Origin: Trichomonas vaginalis G3
Lineage: Eukaryota > Parabasalia > Trichomonadida > Trichomonadidae
Reading direction: 5' to 3'
Length of the DNA: 64,000 nt
Assembly: GCF_026262505.1 (NCBI RefSeq)
Contig: NC_067207.1
Location: forward strand, 32,642,082 to 32,706,081
The notes below the pieces were generated by a model. It ran no database searches and was not told where the DNA came from. It saw only the letters and a program-made list of their open reading frames with translations. The position numbers were made by a program, and so were the translations under genes. Numbering within the stretch: position 1 is the first letter of the stretch; each line of letters begins with the position of its first letter. Shown in pieces: positions 19,032-28,037 of the stretch.

Positions 19032-20299
19032 GTTTTGTCGAAACTTCTTCATCGTAATGAACGTATATGTTTTGTCGAAACTTCTTCATCGTAATGAGTG
19101 TAAATGATCCAAAAATAATGTTTAGGTGAGATCTCACCTCTTTTCTCACCTCATGAATTTTCATGATTTCTTCATCGTAATGAGCGTATATGCTTTGTCA
19201 AACATGAACGTTTATGCTTTGTCGAAACTTCTTCATCGTAATGAGCGTATATGCTTTGTCGAAACTTCTTCATCGTAATGAGCGTATATGCTTTGTCAAA
19301 CATGAACGTTTATGCTTTGTCGAAACTTCTTCATCGTAATGAGCGTACATGTTTTGTCGAAACTTCTTCATCGTAATGAACGTTTATGCTTTGTCAGACA
19401 TGAGCGTACATGTTTTGTCGAAACTTCTTCATCGTAATGAGTGTAAATGATCCAAAAATAATGTTTAGGTGAGATCTCACCTCTTTTCTCACCTCTTTTC
19501 TCACCTCATGAATTTTCATGATTTCTTCATCGTAATGAGCGTATATGCTTTGTCAAACATGAACGTTTATGCTTTGTCGAAACTTCTTCATCGTAATGAG
19601 CGTACATGTTTTGTCGAAACTTCTTCATCGTAATGAGCGTATATGCTTTGTCAAACATGAACGTTTATGCTTTGTCGAAACTTCTTCATCGTAATGAGCG
19701 TACATGTTTTGTCGAAACTTCTTCATCGTAATGAACGTTTATGCTTTGTCAGACATGAGCGTACATGTTTTGTCGAAACTTCTTCATCGTAATGAGTGTA
19801 AATGATCCAAAAATAATGTTTAGGTGAGATCTCACCTCTTTTCTCACCTCTTTTCTCACCTCATGAATTTTCATGATTTCTTCATCGTAATGAGTGTAAA
19901 TGACCCAAAATATATTTTAGGGTAGAAGGGTAGATCTAACCTCATTTCTACCCTCTTTTCTACCCTCTTGAATTTTCATGATTTCTTCATCGTAATGAGC
20001 GTACATGTTTTGTCATGATTTCTTCATCGTAATGAGCGTACATGTTTTGTCAAACATGAACGTTTATGCTTTGTCAAACATGAACGTATATGCTTTGTCA
20101 TGATTTCTTCATCGTAATGAGTGTAAATGATCCAAAAATAATGTTTATGTTAGAATGTTAGATCTCACCTCTTTTCTCACCTCTTTTCTCACCTCATGAA
20201 TTTTCATGATTTCTTCATCGTAATGAGTGTAAATGACCCAAAAATAATATTTATGTTAGAATGTTAGATCTCACCTCTTTTCTCACCTCTTTTCTCACC
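19032..20299. repeat. Left arm repeat block 1: TTTTGTC/CATCGTAATGA modules with AGATCT inverted modules
   Basis: Dense, imperfect repetition of short strings such as CTTCTTCATCGTAATGAGCG, TATATGCTTTGTC and CATGTTTTGTCGAAAC. Every 200-350 bp these are punctuated by a module built on an inverted repeat centred on AGATCT (GGTGAGATCTCACC, or GTAGATCTAACC variants), next to AAATAATGTTTAGG. Short frames here are repeat artefacts. Confidence 0.9.
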
Positions 20300-20443
20300 T
20301 CATGAATTTTCATACGGAATCTCTTCCCTCGGTTTTCCGAGGGAAGCAATCATATGAGGAAATTCTTCTAAAATTTCTTTTATCTGTTGGTTTTCAAACC
20401 AATGATATGCTTGCTTTGTAGAACGAAGAGTATTATAAGGCAT
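20300..20443 (-). CDS. 47-aa frame resembling the N-terminal half of a KilA-N domain (left arm)
   Basis: A short frame 'MPYNTLRSTKQAYHWFENQQ' continuing 'IKEILEEFPHMIASLGK'. The order N-T-L, then K-x-x-x-x-W-F, then a leucine-rich helix resembles the first half of KilA-N domains, DNA-binding modules abundant in large DNA viruses and in trichomonads. Mirrored exactly at 25437-25580. A perfect hairpin (CTTCCCTCGG...CCGAGGGAAG, 20323-20346) overlaps its 3' part. Too short to be confident that it is translated. Confidence 0.4.
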   Translation of the reverse strand: MPYNTLRSTKQAYHWFENQQIKEILEEFPHMIASLGKPREEIPYENS

Positions 20444-20596
20444 TTTGTGAAGAATATAGCAATCGCCTGAATTCAGACGGTTGCTTTTTATACAAAATTC
20501 ACGCAGGAAAATTCTTGAGTTTTGGTTGAAAGAATACGGTCAAGCCAAAAGTGGCTCGACCTCAAAACAAACATTTTATGAGCTTACTAAGGCGTT

Positions 20597-20776
20597 ATGA
20601 ATGAATTCAAAGGTATTTGCATACATCCTGACCTCGTTCATTTTGTTGCTGAATGGTGCTCTGTAAAGTATGCATTTTATGTCAAAGATATTATGGACTC
20701 CATAGACAAGAAAGTTCATGAGAAGTTAGATGAAGAAGAACTCGAAGATACAGTAGAGAATGCAAAACATTTTTGA
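20597..20776 (+). CDS. 59-aa frame resembling the C-terminal half of a KilA-N domain (left arm)
   Basis: The frame begins 'MNEFKGICIHPDLVHFVAEW' and continues 'CSVKYAFYVKDIMDSIDKK' with an acidic end. The GICIHPDLVHFVAEW string closely follows the KilA-N consensus (G-x-Y-x-H-P-x-L-x-x-x-x-A-x-W), the most diagnostic part of that fold. It points away from the 47-aa frame on the other strand, an arrangement not expected of an ordinary KilA-N gene. A second, truncated copy of its beginning lies at about 20846. Mirrored at 25104-25283. Confidence 0.5.
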   Translation: MNEFKGICIHPDLVHFVAEWCSVKYAFYVKDIMDSIDKKVHEKLDEEELEDTVENAKHF

Positions 20777-21520
20777 CGAAGTGCAAATCTTCACTTCGTC
20801 AAAATGTGATGCAAAACAAACATTTTATGAGCTTACTAAGGCGTTATGAATGAATTCAAAGGCATTTGCATACATCCTGACCTCGTTCATTTTGTTGCTG
20901 AATTTACACCAAAAATAATGTTTAGGGTAGATGGTTTTTAGGTGTCACTACGTCACCATGTCACCAGGTTAATTAACTTCTCTTAAAATTACTGACAACA
21001 TGACATTTAACAACAGTCCAGGAAATAAACTTCATCGTATATGTTTTGTCATGATTTCTTCATCGTAATGAACGTATATGTTTTGTCATGATTTCATCGT
21101 ATATGTTTTGTCATGATGTAAAAATAATGAGTTCATTTACTCACAATATTTTTGTACAAAATGTAAAGTTATGGCGGTTTGAAACCTTCGGGAACCTTCA
21201 CTTTTTGACGAAGTGCAAATCTTCACTTCGTGTCAAAACTTCATCGTAAATGATTTGTCAAATATGAACGTATATGTTTTGTCAAGGTTTCATCGTAATG
21301 AGCGTATATGTTTGTCATGATTTCATCGTAAATGATTTGTCAAACATGTACGTAAATGTTTTGTCAAGGTTTCATCGTATATGCTGCTTTGTCGAAACTT
21401 CATCGTATATGTTTTGTCAAAACTTCATCGTATATGTTTTGTCAAACATGAACGTATATGTTTTGTCAAGACTTCTTCATCGTAATGAGTATAAATGACC
21501 CAAAAATAATGTTTACGTTA
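20777..21520. repeat. Left arm repeat block 2 with small hairpins
   Basis: Contains the hairpin GACGAAGTGCAAATCTTCAC...GTC (near 20775-20807 and again near 21206-21235), partial repeats of the KilA-N-like frame, and further TTTTGTC/CATCGTA modules. No gene. Confidence 0.75.
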
Positions 21521-22250
21521 ATGTTTTCAGGTTATTCAATAATGACTTATTTTTGAAGAACTGAAGGGGTCACCAGGTCACCAGGTAATTTAACTCATGA
21601 CATTTTGACAACACAAGAGGAAGGCAGTTATGAATTATTTTTGAAGAACTGAAGGGGTCACCATGTCACCATGTGTCACCAGGTTATTTAACTTCTCTGA
21701 AAAAAATGAGACAACATGACATTTTGACAACAACACAGGAGGATTAATGAGGAAGGCAGTTATGACTTATTTTTGAAGAACTGAAGGTGTCACCATGTCA
21801 CCATGTGTCACCAGGTTATTTAACTTCTCTGAAAAAATGAGACAACATGACATTTAGACAACAACACAGGAGGAAGGCAGTTATGAATTATTTTTGAAGA
21901 ACTGAAGGTGTCACCATGTTACCATGTGCTACCAGGTCATTTAACTTCTCTGAAAAAAATGAGACAACATGACATTTTGACAACAACACAGGAGGATTAA
22001 TGAGGAAGGCAGTTATGACTTATTTTTGAAGAACTGAAGGTGTCACCATGTCACCATGTGTCACCAGGTTATTTAACTTCTCTGAAAAAATGAGACAACA
22101 TGACATTTAGACAACAACACAGGAGGAAGGCAGTTATGAATTATTTTTGAAGAACTGAAGGTGTCACCATGTTACCATGTGCTACCAGGTCATTTAACTT
22201 CTCTGAAAAAGTGTGACAACATGACATTTTGACAACAACACAGGAAATAA
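21521..22250. repeat. ~115-125-bp minisatellite with TCACCATG clusters (left arm)
   Basis: About six units, each with GAAGAACTGAAGG, a run of TCACCATG/TTACCATG words, ACCAGGT, a TTTAACTTCTCTGAAAAA stretch, GACAACATGACATTT and CAACACAGGAGGAAGGC. The same family stands at 23631-24345 (mirror arm) and, outside the palindrome, in Polinton B itself at 37625-37800 and 40195-40670. Confidence 0.9.
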
Positions 22251-22492
22251 ATGTTTACGTAAATGTTTTGTCATGATTTCTTCATCGTAATGAGCGTAAA
22301 TGATCCAAAAATAATGTTTAGGTGAAGAGGTGAGATCTCACCTCTTTTCTCACCTCATGAATTTTCATGATTTCTTCATCGTAATGAGCGTAAATGATCC
22401 AAAAATAATGTTTATGTTAGAATGTTAGATCTAACACCTTTTCTAACATGTTTTCTAACATGGAGGATTTCATTAGATATACACATTCTTCC
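22251..22492. repeat. AGATCT modules next to the palindrome centre (left arm)
   Basis: Two consecutive modules, one of the GGTGAGATCTCACC type and one of the GTTAGATCTAAC type, end at GGAGGATTTCATTAGATATA, the last bases shared with the other arm. Confidence 0.85.
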
Positions 22493-22801
22493 CTAAACAT
22501 TATTTTAGTTAAAGTCCATCAAATATTTTTAGGATACTTTCACCAAATAATGTTTATATCTAATGAAACAGTAAAGTATTATATCTATTAAATCGTCTAT
22601 GATGTAAATTGTGTATAGAATGAAATGAAGGAAGAATGTGTATATCTAATGAAACAGTAAAGTATTATATCTATTAAATCGTCTATGATGTAAATTATGT
22701 ATAGAATGAAATGGAGGAAGAATGTGTATATCTAATGAAACAGTAAAGTATTATATCTATTAAATCGTCTATGATGTAAATTATGTATAGAATGAAATGG
22801 A
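22493..22801. repeat. Asymmetric palindrome centre with 86-bp tandem repeats
   Basis: The only part of the element without a mirror partner. It contains three 86-bp units starting TATATCTAATGAAACAG at 22555, 22641 and 22727, with a fourth partial start at 22813 that merges into the right arm. There is no reading frame. Such a spacer keeps the two arms from being a perfect palindrome, which would be unstable. Confidence 0.9.
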
Positions 22802-23630
22802 GGAAGAATGTGTATATCTAATGAAATCCTCCATGTTAGAAAACATGTTAGAAAAGGTGTTAGATCTAACATTCTAACATAAACATTATTTTTGGATCAT
22901 TTACGCTCATTACGATGAAGAAATCATGAAAATTCATGAGGTGAGAAAAGAGGTGAGATCTCACCTCTTCACCTAAACATTATTTTTGGATCATTTACGC
23001 TCATTACGATGAAGAAATCATGACAAAACATTTACGTTCATGTTTGACAAAGCATATACGATGAAGAAATCATGACAAAACATTTACGTTCATGTTTGAC
23101 AAAGCATATACGTTCATGTTTGACAAAGCATATACGTTCATGTTTGACAAAGCATATACGTTCATGTTTGACAAAGCATATACGATGAAGAAATCATGAC
23201 AAAGCATATACGTTCATGTTTGACAAAACATAAACGAAGAAATCATGACAAAACATAAACGGTGAAATCATGACAAAGCATATACGCTCATTACGATGAA
23301 GAAATCATGAAAATTCATGAGGTGAGAAAAGGTGTTAGATCTAACATTCTAACATAAACATTATTTTTGGATCATTTACGCTCATTACGATGAAGAAATC
23401 ATGACAAAACATTTACGTTCATGTTTGACAAAGCATATACGATGAAGAAATCATTAAAATTCATGAGGTGAGAAAAGAGGTGAGAAAAGAGGTGAGATCT
23501 CACCTCTTCACCTAAACATTATTTTTGGATCATTTACGCTCATTACGATGAAGAAATCATGACAAAACATTTACGTTCATGTTTGACAAAGCATATACGA
23601 AGAAATCATGACAAAACATTTACGTAAACA
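22802..23630. repeat. Right arm modules next to the centre
   Basis: Mirror of 22251-22492 and longer: extra copies of CATACGTTCATGTTTGACAAAG and of the GTTAGATCTAAC and GGTGAGATCTCACC modules make this arm about 0.5 kb longer here than the left arm once the mariner and its duplication are discounted. Confidence 0.85.
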
Positions 23631-24345
23631 TTTATTTCCTGTGTTGTTGTCAAAATGTCATGTTGTCACACTTTTTCAGAGAAGTTAAATGACCTGGTAG
23701 CACATGGTAACATGGTGACACCTTCAGTTCTTCAAAAATAATTCATAACTGCCTTCCTCCTGTGTTGTTGTCTAAATGTCATGTTGTCTCATTTTTTCAG
23801 AGAAGTTAAATAACCTGGTGACACATGGTGACATGGTGACACCTTCAGTTCTTCAAAAATAAGTCATAACTGCCTTCCTCATTAATCCTCCTGTGTTGTT
23901 GTCAAAATGTCATGTTGTCTCATTTTTTTCAGAGAAGTTAAATGACCTGGTAGCACATGGTAACATGGTGACACCTTCAGTTCTTCAAAAATAATTCATA
24001 ACTGCCTTCCTCCTGTGTTGTTGTCTAAATGTCATGTTGTCTCATTTTTTCAGAGAAGTTAAATAACCTGGTGACACATGGTGACATGGTGACACCTTCA
24101 GTTCTTCAAAAATAAGTCATAACTGCCTTCCTCATTAATCCTCCTGTGTTGTTGTCAAAATGTCATGTTGTCTCATTTTTTTCAGAGAAGTTAAATAACC
24201 TGGTGACACATGGTGACATGGTGACCCCTTCAGTTCTTCAAAAATAATTCATAACTGCCTTCCTCTTGTGTTGTCAAAATGTCATGAGTTAAATTACCTG
24301 GTGACCTGGTGACCCCTTCAGTTCTTCAAAAATAAGTCATTATTG
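23631..24345. repeat. ~115-125-bp minisatellite (right arm)
   Basis: Inverted counterpart of 21521-22250 with the same order of unit variants, including the alternation of TCACC-type and TACC-type words between neighbouring units. Confidence 0.9.
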
Positions 24346-25103
24346 AATAACCTGAAAACATTAACGTAAACATTATTTTTGGGTCATTTATACTCATTAC
24401 GATGAAGAAGTCTTGACAAAACATATACGTTCATGTTTGACAAAACATATACGATGAAGTTTTGACAAAACATATACGATGAAGTTTCGACAAAGCATAT
24501 ACGATGAAACCTTGACAAAACATTTACGTACATGTTTGACAAATCATTTACGATGAAATCATGACAAAACATATACGCTCATTACGATGAAACCTTGACA
24601 AAACATATACGTTCATATTTGACAAATCATTTACGATGAAGTTTTGACACGAAGTGAAGATTTGCACTTCGTCAAAAAGTGAAGGTTCCCGAAGGTTTCA
24701 AACCGCCATACTTTACATTTTGTACAAAAATATTGTGAGTAAATGAACTCATTATTTTTACATCATGACAAAACATATACGATGAAATCATGACAAAACA
24801 TATACGTTCATTACGATGAAGAAATCATGACAAAACATATACGATGAAGTTTATTTCCTGGACTGTTGTCTAAATGTCATGTTGTCAGTAATTTTAAGAG
24901 AAGTTAATTAACCTGGTGACATGGTGACGTAGTGACACCTAAAAACCATCTACCCTAAACATTATTTTTGGTGTAAATTCAGCAACAAAATGAACGAGGT
25001 CAGGATGTATGCAAATACCTTTGAATTCATTCATAACGCCTTAGTAAGCTCATAAAATGTTTGTTTTGCATCACATTTTGACGAAGTGAAGATTTGCACT
25101 TCG
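24346..25103. repeat. Right arm repeat block 2
   Basis: Mirror of 20777-21520: ACGATGAAG/TGACAAAAC modules, the GAAGTGAAGATTTGCACTTC hairpin twice, and the truncated second copy of the KilA-N-like frame. No gene. Confidence 0.75.
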
Positions 25104-25283
25104 TCAAAAATGTTTTGCATTCTCTACTGTATCTTCGAGTTCTTCTTCATCTAACTTCTCATGAACTTTCTTGTCTATGGAGTCCATAATATCTTTGACA
25201 TAAAATGCATACTTTACAGAGCACCATTCAGCAACAAAATGAACGAGGTCAGGATGTATGCAAATACCTTTGAATTCATTCAT
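25104..25283 (-). CDS. 59-aa frame resembling the C-terminal half of a KilA-N domain (right arm)
   Basis: Mirror copy of 20597-20776, with the same GICIHPDLVHFVAEW signature and the same length. Conservation of the frame in both arms is expected from their near identity and is not independent evidence of use. Confidence 0.5.
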   Translation of the reverse strand: MNEFKGICIHPDLVHFVAEWCSVKYAFYVKDIMDSIDKKVHEKLDEEELEDTVENAKHF

Positions 25284-25436
25284 AACGCCTTAGTAAGCTC
25301 ATAAAATGTTTGTTTTGAGGTCGAGCCACTTTTGGCTTGACCGTATTCTTTCAACCAAAACTCAAGAATTTTCCTGCGTGAATTTTGTATAAAAAGCAAC
25401 CGTCTGAATTCAGGCGATTGCTATATTCTTCACAAA

Positions 25437-25580
25437 ATGCCTTATAATACTCTTCGTTCTACAAAGCAAGCATATCATTGGTTTGAAAACCAACAGATAA
25501 AAGAAATTTTAGAAGAATTTCCTCATATGATTGCTTCCCTCGGAAAACCGAGGGAAGAGATTCCGTATGAAAATTCATGA
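25437..25580 (+). CDS. 47-aa frame resembling the N-terminal half of a KilA-N domain (right arm)
   Basis: Mirror copy of 20300-20443. It is preceded by an imperfect hairpin (AGCAACCGTCTGAATTC...ATTGCT, near 25397-25424), which lies between the two divergently placed half-domain frames together with other structured sequence. Confidence 0.4.
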   Translation: MPYNTLRSTKQAYHWFENQQIKEILEEFPHMIASLGKPREEIPYENS

Positions 25581-27234
25581 GGTGAGAAAAGAGGTTAGAT
25601 CTAACATTCTAACATAAACATTATTTTTGGGTCATTTACACTCATTACGATGAAGAAATCATGAAAATTCATGAGGTGAGAAAAGAGGTGAGATCTAACA
25701 TTCTAACATAAACATTATTTTTGGATCATTTACACTCATTACGATGAAGAAATCATGACAAAACATGTACGCTCATTACGATGAAGAAATCATGAAAATT
25801 CAAGAGGGTAGAAATGAGGTTAGATCTACCCTTCTACCCTAAAATATATTTTGGGTCATTTACACTCATTACGATGAAGAAATCATGAAAATTCATGAGG
25901 TGAGAAAAGAGGTGAGAAAAGAGGTGAGATCTAACATTCTAACATAAACATTATTTTTGGATCATTTACACTCATTACGATGAAGAAATCATGACAAAGC
26001 ATATACGTTCATGTTTGACAAAGCATAAACGTTCATGTTTGACAAAACATGTACGCTCATTACGATGAAGAAATCATGACAAAACATGTACGCTCATTAC
26101 GATGAAGAAATCATGAAAATTCAAGAGGGTAGAAAAGAGGGTAGAAATGAGGTTAGATCTACCCTTCTACCCTAAAATATATTTTGGGTCATTTACACTC
26201 ATTACGATGAAGAAATCATGAAAATTCAAGAGGGTAGAAAAGAGGGTAGAAATGAGGTTAGATCTACCCTTCTACCCTAAAATATATTTTGGGTCATTTA
26301 CACTCATTACGATGAAGAAATCATGAAAATTCATGAGGTGAGAAAAGAGGTGAGAAAAGAGGTGAGATCTCACCTAAACATTATTTTTGGATCATTTACA
26401 CTCATTACGATGAAGAAGTTTCGACAAAACATGTACGCTCATGTCTGACAAAGCATAAACGTTCATTACGATGAAGAAGTTTCGACAAAGCATAAACGTT
26501 CATGTTTGACAAAGCATATACGCTCATTACGATGAAGAAGTTTCGACAAAGCATATACGCTCATTACGATGAAGAAGTTTCGACAAAGCATAAACGTTCA
26601 TGTTTGACAAAGCATATACGCTCATTACGATGAAGAAATCATGAAAATTCATGAGGTGAGAAAAGAGGTGAGAAAAGAGGTGAGATCTCACCTAAACATT
26701 ATTTTTGGATCATTTACACTCATTACGATGAAGAAGTTTCGACAAAACATATACGTTCATTACGATGAAGAAGTTTCGACAAAACATGTACGCTCATTAC
26801 GACGAAGAAGTCTTGACAAAACATATACGTTCATTACGATGAAGAAGTTTCGACAAAACATATACGTTCATTACGATGAAGAAGTTTCGACAAAACATGT
26901 ACGCTCATTACGACGAAGAAGTCTTGACAAAACATAAACGAAGAAAGCATGACAAAACATGTACGATGAAGAAGTTTCGACAAATCATTTACGTTCATGT
27001 TTGACAAAGCATATACGCTCATTACGATGAAGAAGTTTCGACAAAACATGTACGATTAAATCATGACAAATCATTTACGTTCATGTTTGACAAAGCATAT
27101 ACGTTCATTACGATGAAGAAATCATGACAAATCATTACGATTAAATCATGACAAATCATTTATGTTATACAGTAATGTTAGTCATGAATGTTTGTCCTAC
27201 GTGTTGGCGTTAGTGTTGAAAAATAATGTTTGTC
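25581..27234. repeat. Right arm repeat block 1
   Basis: Mirror of 18582-20299. It holds about eight AGATCT-centred modules in three sequence classes (GTGAG, GTTAG and GGTAG) separated by CATTACGATGAAGAA and TGACAAAACATATACG strings. Frames of 70-100 codons here come only from the 3-fold-compatible repeat spacing. Confidence 0.9.
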
Positions 27235-27938
27235 CTACATGAAGCCGTACAAGCGTTTGAATTTGTTTATGAATAAGATTACTCTCTTGTTTTCTGTATC
27301 TATCATAGTAACATAAGCAGCACCTGTTTTTGTAAAGTTTATATGAAGTTTTCGATAGTTAAGACCTGTATAATAATAGAATGCGTCTTCATTCTCAACA
27401 TAGTAGTAGAACTCAAACGAATGCTTACCATAATCTGTTATTTCAACAGCTTCGTCAGATATTTCATCAACGAACTCATAAACTATATCGCCATACTTGC
27501 TTTTATTTCTATTGTTTTCAGATTTAGAACACCAACGAAGGTTTGAGATTCTGTTGTCCGTTCTATCATGATTTATATGGTCTATTTCTTTCAAATTGTT
27601 TGGATTTTCAATCCACTGTTCTGCAATAATTCTATGCTTTAAGTACATTTTGTTGTTTAAACTAAGCACAATATAACCATAATTATTTAAGCATTCACTC
27701 TTAATATGTTTGTTTTCTTTCGACGAATAGTAAAAGGATATGTCGTACAAATCTCATAATCTTCATGATTTCTCAATGTTTCCCATTGAGTTTGTTCCCC
27801 ACTAACGTTCTCATTGACGTCCTCAATATCTTCTTCCTCACTGAACTCGTCAATATTTTCACTAGCTCCTTCTGTAATGTTTTCATCGGCATTGTCATTG
27901 ACTTCTTCTGTAATGTTAGATGTTGTTGTTTCGCTCAT
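27235..27938 (-). pseudogene. HNH endonuclease with NUMOD4-like segment, right arm copy, broken
   Basis: Same content as 16011-16705: acidic N-terminus, NUMOD4-like 'WETLRNHEDYEICTTYP', HNH core ('LKHRIIAEQWIENP', 'EIDHINHDRTDNRISNLRW', 'SKSENNRNKSK') and a beta-rich C-terminal region. About one break. It is transcribed away from the helicase. Homing-type nucleases of this sort can promote copying of their own DNA into unoccupied sites, or can act as replication nickases; which applies here is unknown. Confidence 0.75.
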
Positions 27939-28037
27939 GTTCTTTCACTAATGTTAAAAGTTATGTTGTACGAATTTTGAACAGAATTTAGAGCAGTTAT
28001 GAAACAATGAAGTACTTTTACGCTATTGAAAGGAACT

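Noticed and set aside
19032-22492. Regularly spaced repeats that might be taken for a CRISPR array
   Set aside because: Unit lengths vary, there are no unique spacers of constant size, no cas genes, and the organism is a eukaryote. These are minisatellites.
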